DNA from: DATKRB01 sp036501425
GTDB lineage: Bacteria > Actinomycetota > Acidimicrobiia > Acidimicrobiales > RAAP-2
NCBI GenBank assembly: GCA_036501425.1
Contig: DASYAI010000062.1
Span: 62,001 to 126,000, forward strand
Length of the DNA stretch: 64,000 nucleotides
Direction: 5' to 3'
Shown: piece after piece, positions 42,804 to 50,783 of the stretch
Layout of the letters: every line of letters begins with the position of its first letter
Position numbering within the stretch: the stretch's first letter is position 1
Program-made: the position numbers and the translations under genes
The notes under the pieces: generated by a model
Databases searched by the model: none
What the model was told of the DNA's origin: nothing
The model's input: the letters and a program-made list of their open reading frames with translations, nothing else

Positions 42804-43523
42804 TCAGCCGGCGTCGCTGCCGACGTGGAGCAGCTCGCCGTTGCGCGACTCGTCGGCGATCAGCGAGAACGCCGCCTCGGCGTTCTCCTCCAGCGAGGGC
42901 AGCCGGCCGATCATCGGCTCGAGCAGGGCCGGGGGGAGCTGTCGCAGCATGTCGGTGAGGGCCCCGGGGGCCAGCAGGTTGACCCGGATGCCGAAGCCCA
43001 CCAGCTCCTGGGCCAACGTCATGCTGAGGCCGACCAGCCCGCCCTTGGCGGCGGCGTAGGAGGAGAAGCCGATCGTCCCGCTCACCCCGGCGCCCGACGT
43101 CACGTTGACGATGCAGCCCCGACCGGCCTTCTTCATCGCCGGGACCAGCTCGCGGATGAACCAGAAGGGGGCGGTCAGGTTGACGAGCAGGGACTCGTTC
43201 CACTCCTCGTCGGTCACCCTCGTGATGGCGGTGCGAGGGGCGATGGCGGCGTTGTTGACGAGGATGTCGATCGTCCCCACCTCGCGGGCGGCCCGCTCGC
43301 ACAAGGCCCGCACCTGGGCCAGGTCGGCCTGGTCGGCGGCCATGGGCACCGCGCCGGGGATCTCCGCCGCCACCCGGGCGCAGTCCTCCGCCCGCCGCCC
43401 GTTGACGATCACCGTGGCTCCGTCCGCGGCCAGCCGCTGAGCGATGGCCTGGCCGATCCCGCGGGTGGACCCGGTGACCAGCGCGATCCGCCCCTGCAGG
43501 GCGTCGCCCCGGGCCGCCGTCAC
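42804..43523 (-). CDS. short-chain dehydrogenase (3-oxoacyl-ACP-reductase-like)
   Basis: 239 aa. TGSTRGIG cofactor motif, DILVNNAAI, catalytic Ser in NVTSGAG, YAAAK with Tyr and Lys, and APGALTDML. A complete active-site set. The GTG start overlaps the stop of the double-cupin gene (GTGA), so the two are translated together and probably act on the same compound. Confidence 0.9.
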   Translation of the reverse strand: MTAARGDALQGRIALVTGSTRGIGQAIAQRLAADGATVIVNGRRAEDCARVAAEIPGAVPMAADQADLAQVRALCERAAREVGTIDILVNNAAIAPRTAITRVTDEEWNESLLVNLTAPFWFIRELVPAMKKAGRGCIVNVTSGAGVSGTIGFSSYAAAKGGLVGLSMTLAQELVGFGIRVNLLAPGALTDMLRQLPPALLEPMIGRLPSLEENAEAAFSLIADESRNGELLHVGSDAG

Positions 43524-44500
43524 GAGGCGGCCGCGGCGACCAGGCGGGGGAGCCCGCGCGAGAGGCCTTCGAGCACCCGGGCGAGGTCCGAGGCCCAGGG
43601 TCCGGCGTCGGCGCCGACCTGGGGCACCGCGCCGCGCCGGTCGCCCACGATGATCAGCTCGTCGAGGCCCTCGGGGCCGGCCACTGCCGCCTCCCAGCCG
43701 GTGCCCGCGGCCTGAAATCGGGTGTCGCCCATCTGGACCCGGGCGCCGTCGCGTTCGTGCCAACCGCCGACGACGCACCGGAAGACGTCGCTGCCGAAGG
43801 TGGCGGCGGGGGTGGCCACCCGGCCCGCCGGGGTGCGCTGGAGGATCACCACCGGCCCCACTTCGTGGTCCGACAGCAGGCTGACCGCCGCTCGCGCCCC
43901 GTCGCCCAGCTCGGGCCACTGCCCGCTCTCCTCGAAGGAGGCGTCGACGTGCCCCAGCTTGCTGAACGGCTTGTCGATGGTGGTCACCAGCCCGTCGACC
44001 CCGTCGTCGGCGTCGTCGAGCACGACCGGCAGCACGTCGCCGAAGTGCTCCTTGGTCCGGGCGATCGCCTCGGGGCTGGCGTACTGGGACCGGAGCTCGG
44101 GGTTGGTCGGCCGCACCCGATGGCCGCGGCGATCGCAGAAGACGATCACCCGCCAGTTCCCCTCGAGGTCGGGCGCGTCGCCGTCGCTGCCGTAGGGGCG
44201 GCCCGAGCGTTGGAGGCGGAACTCGCCGTGGTGGTAGCGCTCGCGGCCCACCCACAGCTCGCCCTTCATGACGATCCGGAAGTTGTCGCACGGGTGGCTG
44301 TGGGCCGGTGTGAGGTCGGGCGGGTCGGCCAGCTGATCGGCGCTCGACGGCGCGTCGTAGAACAGGCCGACCAACGGACCGCGCTCGGGATCCCCGATGC
44401 CCACCAGCAGCGGCATCCCCGAGCGTTCGCTCAACGGGGGCCGGCGGAACGAGAGGTCCAGGACCGGTCCGCTCGTCTCGTACCCGGGTGCCTTGATCAT
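43520..44500 (-). CDS. double-cupin-like protein of unknown function
   Basis: 326 aa. The first half carries a cupin-like stretch, PAHSHPCDNFRIVMKGELWVG, with His residues placed as in metal-binding cupin motif 1. The second half repeats the layout (VATPAATFGSDVFRCVVGG...) without the His set. This suggests a bicupin with one metal site. No catalytic class can be assigned. GGAGGGG lies before the ATG, and a TAAGCT element (44538-44543, minus strand) is a plausible -10. It is coupled to the SDR downstream. Confidence 0.6.
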   Translation of the reverse strand: MIKAPGYETSGPVLDLSFRRPPLSERSGMPLLVGIGDPERGPLVGLFYDAPSSADQLADPPDLTPAHSHPCDNFRIVMKGELWVGRERYHHGEFRLQRSGRPYGSDGDAPDLEGNWRVIVFCDRRGHRVRPTNPELRSQYASPEAIARTKEHFGDVLPVVLDDADDGVDGLVTTIDKPFSKLGHVDASFEESGQWPELGDGARAAVSLLSDHEVGPVVILQRTPAGRVATPAATFGSDVFRCVVGGWHERDGARVQMGDTRFQAAGTGWEAAVAGPEGLDELIIVGDRRGAVPQVGADAGPWASDLARVLEGLSRGLPRLVAAAAS

Positions 44501-44621
44501 CGTGCCCCTCCGATCGCGTCCCGCCGCCGCCCGAGCGAGCTTAGGTCCCCTCCGGCGCCCCCGAGCCGGGGTGAGCTCGTCCGGGCCCTCCCGACCATGT
44601 CCTTGGTCCTTCAGCGGTCCT

Positions 44622-45503
44622 TCAGCCCGGGGCGACCGGGGCGCGGAGCCCGGCGAAGAGGTCGTCCTCGATCTCGTCGATCGGCACGTCGACCCGGGAC
44701 CGGGCGAGCTCGTAGTCCTCCCAGGGGTAGAGCTCGCGCATCACCTCCACCGGGACGCGAAACCACGGGCCGGTCGTGGGGACCTGGGTGGCGTGGGCCC
44801 GCAGGGCGGCCCGGCCGACGTCGAGATAGTCACCGACGTCGACCCGGGCGGTGGTGCGGTCGGGCTGGTCCATCAACTCGCGGACCCGTTCGTTCCACGG
44901 GCTCTCCTCGCCCTGGGCGAGCATCCAGTCGTGCTGGACCCGCATGCGGCCGGGTGAGAACACGCCGGTGTAGTAGAGCTTGGCGGGCTCCCACGGCGCT
45001 CCGGCGTCGGGGTACCAGGTGGGGTCGCCAGCCCGTTCGAAGGCGAGGGCGCCGACCTCGTGCACCCGGATGTGGTCCGGATGGCCCCGCCCGTCGGTGC
45101 TGGGATAGATCACCAGCACCTGGGGCCGCTCGGCCCGCACGATCCGCACCAGCCGGCCGGTCGCCTCGTCGAGGTCGGCCCGGGCGAAGGAGTCGGGGTG
45201 GGCGTTCGCCTCGGTGCCCGGCATCCCCGAGTCGCGGTAGCCGAGCTTGTAGAGCGCGTGGTACCCGATCACCGCGACGGCGGCGTCGAGCTCGCGCTCG
45301 CGTACCGCCGGCAGGTCGGTCCGGGCCTCCTCGGTGTCGGCGGCGGGGTTGAGGATCTCGCCCGCCTCGCCGCCGGTGCAGCAGACGAGCACCGTGCGCA
45401 CGCCCTCGGCGGCGTACCGGGCGATGGTCCCCGGCCCCTTGGACGACTCGTCGTCGGGGTGGGCGTGCACCGTAAGGATGCAGAGGCGCTGGGCCACCTC
45501 CAC
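44622..45503 (-). CDS. mca: mycothiol S-conjugate amidase
   Basis: 293 aa. Mca hydrolyses mycothiol S-conjugates to a mercapturic acid and GlcN-Ins, a detoxification step of mycothiol-producing actinobacteria. The zinc-binding HAHPDDESSKG (His, Asp, Asp) and the later STDGRGHPDHIRVHEVG with the third His are present; the SSKG variant and the length point to Mca rather than MshB. The GTG start comes one base after the tetR stop, giving a coupled tetR-mca operon. It acts in the cytosol. Confidence 0.92.
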   Translation of the reverse strand: MEVAQRLCILTVHAHPDDESSKGPGTIARYAAEGVRTVLVCCTGGEAGEILNPAADTEEARTDLPAVRERELDAAVAVIGYHALYKLGYRDSGMPGTEANAHPDSFARADLDEATGRLVRIVRAERPQVLVIYPSTDGRGHPDHIRVHEVGALAFERAGDPTWYPDAGAPWEPAKLYYTGVFSPGRMRVQHDWMLAQGEESPWNERVRELMDQPDRTTARVDVGDYLDVGRAALRAHATQVPTTGPWFRVPVEVMRELYPWEDYELARSRVDVPIDEIEDDLFAGLRAPVAPG

Positions 45504-45504
45504 C

Positions 45505-46119
45505 TCAGTGGCTCGGCTGGAGCCGCAGCCCGTCGCAGACGATGGCGAGCATCCGCTCGCGCGACGGCTGGGTCCCTCCGGGCCCTTCGGCCATCGATCC
45601 GCACGTGCCCATCACCAGGCCCAGCACGTCCTCGTCGCTCACGTCCGGGCGCAGCGTGCCCGCGGCCTGGGCCCGCTCCACCAGCTTGGCGAAGGCGGCC
45701 CGCAGGTCGGCGAGCGGGCGGCTGGCCGAGTCGCGCGCCTTGAGGTCGATGCCGGCATTGGCGAGCGCGTCGAAGAGGTCCCGCTTGCTGGCCGCCTCCT
45801 CGGAGAACTCGTCGAGGAAGGCGAAGAAGGTCGTCCCGGCGTCGCCGTCGGCGGCGCACAGCTCGTCCAGCCGTGCGGTCAGCCGCTCGAGCCGGCTGAG
45901 GACGATGGCCTCGAAGAGCAGCTCCTTGGTGGGGAAGTGCCGATAGACGGTGCCCACGCCCACCCCCGCCCGCTTGGCGACCTCGTCGACCGGGACGCCC
46001 ACGCCCTGGGCGGCGAAGACCGCCTCGGCCGCCTGCAGGACGCTCTCGCGGTTGCGCCGGGCGTCGGCTCGCAACGCTCGGGGCGGGTCGTCGGTCGCGG
46101 TGGGCAGGTCGGTGGTCAT
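45505..46119 (-). CDS. TetR-family transcriptional regulator
   Basis: 204 aa from ATG 46119 with GGGGGA upstream. The helix-turn-helix is VPVDEVAKRAGVGVGTVYRHFPTKELLFEAIV (about residues 35-70). The C-terminal ligand domain is helical with a Met/Leu pocket. It is divergent from an MFS exporter and co-transcribed with mca, the usual setting of a drug-sensing repressor. Direct repeats over the exporter promoter (46155-46201) are its probable operators. Confidence 0.9.
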   Translation of the reverse strand: MTTDLPTATDDPPRALRADARRNRESVLQAAEAVFAAQGVGVPVDEVAKRAGVGVGTVYRHFPTKELLFEAIVLSRLERLTARLDELCAADGDAGTTFFAFLDEFSEEAASKRDLFDALANAGIDLKARDSASRPLADLRAAFAKLVERAQAAGTLRPDVSDEDVLGLVMGTCGSMAEGPGGTQPSRERMLAIVCDGLRLQPSH

Positions 46120-46144
46120 GTGGATCCCCCCCGGGAAAATGCTA

Positions 46145-46201
46145 CTTGACAAACGGAACTCTCACTCCGCATACTGGTAATTGGAACGCTTACTCCGAAT
46201 A
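46145..46201 (+). promoter_or_regulatory. exporter promoter with two 19-base operator repeats
   Basis: TTGACA (46145-46150) and CATACT (46169-46174) are 18 bases apart, a good sigma-70-type promoter toward the MFS gene. Two direct repeats, 46155-46173 and 46183-46201, share GGAACnCTnACTCCGnATA; each is itself a rough inverted repeat (GGA...TCC). The first fills the promoter spacer, as expected for repression by the divergent TetR protein. Confidence 0.6.
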
Positions 46202-46337
46202 ATAGCCGATCTCGATGTGGCCGGAACGATCGTCGGCCCGAACCGTAGTCGGCGCCGGGCTGCGCCTGCCCACCGCCAGCGCCGCCCGTCCGCTCCACCC
46301 GCCAGCTCTGCCCACCACCACCCCCTGGGAGGCCACC

Positions 46338-47909
46338 ATGACCCTGCACCGCGCCGAAGCGCCCGAGGAGCTCGCCACCGGTCGGGCCTCCCCGTTGCCC
46401 GGGCCCGAGGGCGCCGAAGGACCCGCCGGGCGACGGCGGTTCGCCGCTCTGGCGGTGATCGGTCTGGCCCAGCTGATGGTCGTGCTCGACGCCTCGGTGG
46501 TGATCGTGGCGCTCCCGTCGGCCCAACGGTCGCTGCACATCGCCACGGCCAACCGCCAGTGGGTGATGACCGCCTACTCGCTCGCCTTCGGCAGCCTGCT
46601 CCTCCTCGGTGGCCGGATCGCCGACTACCTCGGCCGGCGGCGGATGTTCGTGCTCAGCCTCATCGGGTTCGCCGGCGCCTCGGCCCTGGGCGGCCTCGCC
46701 CAGGACCAGGCCATGCTCTTCGGCGCCCGGGCGCTGCAGGGCGCGTTCGCCGCAGTGATGGCCCCGGCGGCGCTCTCGCTGCTCACCGTCACCTACACCG
46801 AACCGACCGAGCGGGCCCGTGCGTTCGGGGTCTACGGGGCCATCGCCGGCAGCGGGGCGGCGATCGGGCTGGTGCTCGGGGGCACCTTGACCCAGTTCAC
46901 GTCGTGGCGCTGGACCCTGCTGATCAACGTCCCGATCGCCCTGGTGGCGGCCGTTGGCGCGACCCGCACCATCGCCGAGAGCCGCTCGGAGGTCCGCGGC
47001 CACTACGACGTGCCGGGAGCAGCGATCGTCACTGCCGGACTGTTCCTGCTCGTCTACGGGTTCACCGTCGCCGGATCGCACGGCTGGGGCGCGTCGGAGA
47101 CGATCGGGCTCCTCGCCGCGGCGGTGGCCGTGCTCGTCGGGTTCGTGGTGCTCGAGCGCCGGTCGTCGCACCCGTTGCTGCCGTTGCGGGTGGTCGCGCA
47201 GCGCGACCGGGGTGGCGCCTTCGCCGCCTCGACCCTGGTGGGCAGCGCCATGCTCGGGACGTTCCTGTTCCTCACGTACTTCTTCCAGGGAACGTTGCAC
47301 TACTCGGCCCTGCGGACCGGGTTCGCCTTCTTGCCCTTCTCCGGCGGCATCATTCTGGGCGCCGGCCTCTCGAGCCGTCTGGTGCCCCGGACCGGACCGC
47401 GCCTGCCCATGGCGGTCGGGCTCACGATGGCCGCGGTGGGCCTGGCGTGGCTCACCCGGCTGGGGGTCGACAGCTCGTACGCGGTCCACGTCCTGCCGGG
47501 CGAGATCCTGGTGAGCCTCGGGATGGGCATGGCCTTCGTGCCCATGAGCAGCACCGCGCTGATCGGGGTGGACGACGCCGAAGCCGGGGTGGCCAGCGCC
47601 CTGGTCAACACCACCCAGCAAGTCGGGGGCTCGCTCGGCACCTCGCTGCTCAACACGGTGGCGGCGTCGTCGGCGGCAACGTATCTCGTCGCCCACCAGC
47701 ACCTGGTCGGTGCCGGGGGCGTGGCCGCCGTCCACGGGTACACCACCGCCTTCATCGTCTCGACCGTCCTGCTGGCCCTCGCCGCGGTCGTGGCCGGGGT
47801 GACCATCCGCTCCTCGGGTTCGACGCCCGGGTCGGGGGCGGTGGACCCGCTGGCCCAGGGCCGGCCTGAGCCCGGTCGGCCCGTGGCGGCGCCGGCCCTG
47901 GGGGAGTAG
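46338..47909 (+). CDS. MFS drug exporter, DHA2 (EmrB/QacA) family, 14 TM helices
   Basis: 523 aa with GGGAGG 5 bases before the ATG. The first helix ends in QLMVVLDASVVIVALPSAQRSLH, the DHA2 signature with its membrane Asp. Next come GGRIADYLGRRRMF (motif A) and the antiporter motif C region (GSGAAIGLVLGG). About 14 hydrophobic segments are present. It probably exports hydrophobic drugs or conjugates by proton antiport. The leader from the mapped promoter would be about 160 bases. Divergence from tetR-mca suggests export of mercapturates or the inducer. Confidence 0.9.
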   Translation: MTLHRAEAPEELATGRASPLPGPEGAEGPAGRRRFAALAVIGLAQLMVVLDASVVIVALPSAQRSLHIATANRQWVMTAYSLAFGSLLLLGGRIADYLGRRRMFVLSLIGFAGASALGGLAQDQAMLFGARALQGAFAAVMAPAALSLLTVTYTEPTERARAFGVYGAIAGSGAAIGLVLGGTLTQFTSWRWTLLINVPIALVAAVGATRTIAESRSEVRGHYDVPGAAIVTAGLFLLVYGFTVAGSHGWGASETIGLLAAAVAVLVGFVVLERRSSHPLLPLRVVAQRDRGGAFAASTLVGSAMLGTFLFLTYFFQGTLHYSALRTGFAFLPFSGGIILGAGLSSRLVPRTGPRLPMAVGLTMAAVGLAWLTRLGVDSSYAVHVLPGEILVSLGMGMAFVPMSSTALIGVDDAEAGVASALVNTTQQVGGSLGTSLLNTVAASSAATYLVAHQHLVGAGGVAAVHGYTTAFIVSTVLLALAAVVAGVTIRSSGSTPGSGAVDPLAQGRPEPGRPVAAPALGE

Positions 47910-47965
47910 GCGCCCGCCGGGGCGCCGGCGCCGGGGGAGTAGGCGCCCGCCGGGGCGCCGGCGCC
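47900..47965. repeat. 33-bp tandem duplication carrying a hairpin at the end of the MFS gene
   Basis: Units 47900-47932 and 47933-47965 are identical. Each contains GGGGGAGTAG and a GGCGCC...GGCGCC stem. The first contains the stop codon of the MFS gene. The repeats may form a doubled terminator. Confidence 0.85.
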
Positions 47966-48033
47966 GGGGCTCCGGTACGCTGCCGAGCGGGCCCCGGTGC
48001 TCGTTCGAGGGGGCCACGAGCGGAGGTGAGGCC

Positions 48034-48807
48034 ATGGCCGAATTCGAGTCCTACGCTCCCGGTACACCGTCGTGGGTCGACCTGGCGAGCCCCGACGTGT
48101 CGGTCACGCACCGCTTCTACGGCGACCTGTTCGGATGGGATGTCGCCGAGACGGGCCCCGACATGGGTGGCTATGCCATGTTCACCTTGAAGGGACGCAA
48201 CGTGGCCGGGGTGATGCCGAGCCAGGGCGACGGCCAGCCGGCGGCCTGGAGCACCTACGTCAGCGTTGCGGACGCCGACGCCACCATCGACAAGGTCCGA
48301 GCGGCCGGGGGGACCGTGCTGGTGGAGCCGACCGACGTGCCCGGGGCGGGTCGGATGGCCGTGTTCGTCGACGTCACCGGGGCCGCCCTGGGGCTCTGGC
48401 AGCCCGATGGCCACCCGGGAGCCGGCCTCGCCAACGAGCCGGGGGCCTTCTGCTGGAACGAGCTCCAGACCCGGGACACCGAGGCCGCCACGGCGTTCTA
48501 CCGGACCGTCTTCGGGTGGGACGCCCGGAGCAGCGCGATGGGTGACGTGACCTACACCGAGTGGCACCTCGGCGAGCCGGCGATCGGCGGCATGCTGTCG
48601 ATGCCCGCCGAGGTGCCGGCGGAGGTGCCCGCCTACTGGCTCACGTATTTCGCCGTCGAGGACTGCGACGCCGCGCTCGCCCGGGCGGTCGAGCTCGGCG
48701 CGACCACCCTGGTGCCGCCGATGGACGTCGAGCCCGGGCGCTTCGCCGTCCTGACCGATCCCACCGGTGCCGCCTTCGCGGTGATCGCCATGCCCCCGGC
48801 CGGCTGA
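48034..48807 (+). CDS. VOC-family (glyoxalase/bleomycin-resistance-fold) protein
   Basis: 257 aa with two vicinal-oxygen-chelate domains (about 8-125 and 133-255). Each starts with a strand followed by the FYGDLFGW / FYRTVFGW helix and ends in a strand carrying a Gly-Ala turn (TGAALGLW, TGAAFAVI). Metal ligands are not obvious. Homologs act as hydroxylases, dioxygenases or binding proteins. GGAGGTGA lies 4 bases before the ATG, a strong ribosome site, and a TACGCT element lies about 50 bases upstream. Confidence 0.85.
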   Translation: MAEFESYAPGTPSWVDLASPDVSVTHRFYGDLFGWDVAETGPDMGGYAMFTLKGRNVAGVMPSQGDGQPAAWSTYVSVADADATIDKVRAAGGTVLVEPTDVPGAGRMAVFVDVTGAALGLWQPDGHPGAGLANEPGAFCWNELQTRDTEAATAFYRTVFGWDARSSAMGDVTYTEWHLGEPAIGGMLSMPAEVPAEVPAYWLTYFAVEDCDAALARAVELGATTLVPPMDVEPGRFAVLTDPTGAAFAVIAMPPAG

Positions 48808-48873
48808 GCCGGGCCGACCGAGCTGATCCGACCGACTGAGCCAATCCGACCCAGTCAGCCCAAGCCGAGCCGG

Positions 48874-49434
48874 TCAGCCCTCGACGCGTCGAAGGGTGTT
48901 GCGGTCCGTGTGCAGGAGGATCCCCGGCAGGCGTCCGTGCTCGATCACGGTCGTCTCCTCGTAGGAGAACACGCCGTCGCCGACCACGACCGTCACCTCG
49001 TAGCGGGTGGTCCGGGCGAAGCTGGCGAGGTCGCGGTTCGAGAGGATGCCGTAGCTCTGCGATCCGAGCTCGGCCGCCATGTGCAGCTCGGTGTCGTCGG
49101 GGCCCGCGTCGCCGCCCGCCATCACCACTTGGCCGCGGGGGATCATGAAGCACCGCAGCACCTGTCCGTCGGCGGCATCCCACAGCCAGTAACCCACCTC
49201 GGTGTGGAACGGGTTCTCCTCGTCAGCCCGCCACGCCGCGGTGCGGTAGTCGAGCCCGTAGAGCACCTGGCGCCCGTTCTCGACCGGGCCGAAGGGCGAG
49301 AAGGTGGTGCGCTCACGGAAGGGCGTCTCGATCACCTTGCCCGAGGCGTTGTTGAACCCTTCGTCGAGGCCCTCGGCCCCCTCCCAGGTCCCGGCCAAAG
49401 CCCCCAATGGCCCCCACGCATCGCCGCTCGCCAT
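48874..49434 (-). CDS. FABP/nitrobindin-like beta-barrel protein
   Basis: 186 aa. LAGTWEGAEG near the N-terminus matches the GxWxGxG-type motif of nitrobindin-like heme-binding barrels; the C-terminus EETTVIEHGR...HTDRNTLRRV follows a related actinobacterial family. Function is probably ligand or heme binding, not proven. I chose ATG 49434, because AGGAGG lies six bases before it, whereas it would touch the ATG at 49440. Confidence 0.7.
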   Translation of the reverse strand: MASGDAWGPLGALAGTWEGAEGLDEGFNNASGKVIETPFRERTTFSPFGPVENGRQVLYGLDYRTAAWRADEENPFHTEVGYWLWDAADGQVLRCFMIPRGQVVMAGGDAGPDDTELHMAAELGSQSYGILSNRDLASFARTTRYEVTVVVGDGVFSYEETTVIEHGRLPGILLHTDRNTLRRVEG

Positions 49435-49484
49435 CGACATCCTCCTCGGTCCGTGCAACTGTAGGCACGCCCGTCCAAGCCCCC

Positions 49485-49522
49485 CGTCGCCTCAGGCGTT
49501 CGCCGTCGCCTCAGGCGTTCGC
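49485..49522. repeat. 19-bp tandem repeat at the 3' end of the propeller gene
   Basis: CGTCGCCTCAGGCGTTCGC occurs twice in tandem (49485-49503, 49504-49522), followed by the first seven bases of a third copy with one change. The stop codon of the propeller gene lies in the second copy. Confidence 0.8.
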
Positions 49523-50680
49523 CGTCGCTGTGGGCAACGTGAGCACCGCGACCAGGTCGCCGCCGACCGCGACGCAGCGGCCTGCGGTCGGGCAGTCGAC
49601 CGCGTCCAACCCGAGCGGCACGAAGCGGCTGCGGGTCGCCCGCCACGTCGTGCCGCTGTCGGCGCTCGTCACGGTGCCGGCGGCCGGGGTCGGCGGGTTG
49701 GTGGGCGCCCACACGGTGCCGACGGCGACGCACCGCCGGGCGGCCTGGCACGCCACGCCGAACACGTCGTCGATCGACGCCGGCGAGCGCGGCGCTCCGA
49801 ACGTCCGGCCGCCGTCGGTGGAGGTGAGCAGGGCGCTCTTGGCCGGCGCCAGCCCGGTATCGGTCGTCGAGAGGGTTCCCCCGGCGACGCAGGTCAGCGC
49901 GTCGGCGCACGCGACGTCGTGGAGCAGGCCGAGGCCGGCCGGGACCGTGGCCGGTTGCCAGGTGGCGCCGCCGTCGAGGGTGGTGTCGACGGCCCCCGCC
50001 CCGTGGCCCGGGCCCGAGGGGACGTACCCAGCCACCAGACAGCTCTGCGAGCCGGGGCAGCTCAGGTCGGAGGCGCCGGTGAAGCCGGGGGGAAGGGTGC
50101 CCCCGCGGGTCCACGTGGCACCGCCGTCGAGGGTGGTGGCGGACCAGACGGTCGATCCGTCGGTGGCCAGTGTCAGGCAGGCCCGGGCGGTCGAGCAGTG
50201 CACCGCGAGCAGGTCGACCGAGCCGGCCGGGGCGACTGCCGCCCGCCAGCGCTTGCCGCCGTCGGTGGTGACCAGGACGGTGCCGGTCATCGACGTGGTC
50301 AGTTGGTCGCCCACCACCATGCAGTGCAGCCCGTCGACACACGAGACAGCCGACAGCAACGACGGCGTGGGGGCCGGGAGGCTCTGACGCTTCCACTTGC
50401 TCCCCCCGTCCGTGGTCGCGTCGACCACGCCGTGCTGGTCGGCCGAGCTGGCGGACCCGCCGTCGGCACCTGATCCGACGGCCCAGCAGCGGCGGGACGA
50501 TCCGCACGACACGGCGAGCAAGCTGGACGTGCCCGACGGAGCGGGCCGGCCGACGATCATCGGCCCCGGGTGGGACTTCGCCGTGTGGTCGACCGCCCCG
50601 GCCGGCGCCGTCGCCGCCGCGGTCGCGACGCCCGCCACGATGACCATCGTCCCCACGACGCGGCGGAGCACTGCGGTCAC
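49511..50680 (-). CDS. secreted seven-bladed beta-propeller (BNR/Ycf48-like) with CX5C pair in every blade
   Basis: 389 aa. The N-terminus MTAVLRRVVGTMVIVAGVATAAATAPAGA is a Sec signal with cleavage near AGA. The rest consists of seven repeats, each with a CX5C pair followed by a hydrophobic strand (CGSSRRC, CVDGLHC, CSTARAC, CPGSQSC, CADALTC, CQAARRC, CPTAGRC). Most have an Asp-box-like TTDGGxxW turn. It is likely an extracellular or wall-associated binding protein. Function unknown. It is divergent from marP; start GTG 50680, with an ATG at 50647 also possible. Confidence 0.75.
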   Translation of the reverse strand: MTAVLRRVVGTMVIVAGVATAAATAPAGAVDHTAKSHPGPMIVGRPAPSGTSSLLAVSCGSSRRCWAVGSGADGGSASSADQHGVVDATTDGGSKWKRQSLPAPTPSLLSAVSCVDGLHCMVVGDQLTTSMTGTVLVTTDGGKRWRAAVAPAGSVDLLAVHCSTARACLTLATDGSTVWSATTLDGGATWTRGGTLPPGFTGASDLSCPGSQSCLVAGYVPSGPGHGAGAVDTTLDGGATWQPATVPAGLGLLHDVACADALTCVAGGTLSTTDTGLAPAKSALLTSTDGGRTFGAPRSPASIDDVFGVACQAARRCVAVGTVWAPTNPPTPAAGTVTSADSGTTWRATRSRFVPLGLDAVDCPTAGRCVAVGGDLVAVLTLPTATANA

Positions 50681-50768
50681 CGCAGGCTCGTGTCGGCGTA
50701 CGGCGCTGGTCGTCGGGCCCCCACGGCAGGGCGATGCTACCTGCGGTCAGGGTCGCGACCGGGTCGTC

Positions 50769-50774
50769 TACCCT
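50769..50774 (+). promoter_or_regulatory. -10 hexamer TACCCT, leaderless promoter of marP
   Basis: TACCCT lies 9 bases before the ATG at 50784. There is no ribosome site between. Confidence 0.5.
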
Positions 50775-50783
50775 CGGCCCGCA

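Noticed and set aside
42804..44500. single 495-codon frame through the SDR and cupin genes
   Set aside because: Frame shifts relative to both real proteins; the GTGA overlap at 43520-43523 explains the two genes.
48808..48873. degenerate repeat of GACCGA/CAGTCAG words between VOC and nitrobindin genes
   Set aside because: Units are irregular in length and sequence and do not form a clear tandem repeat or hairpin.
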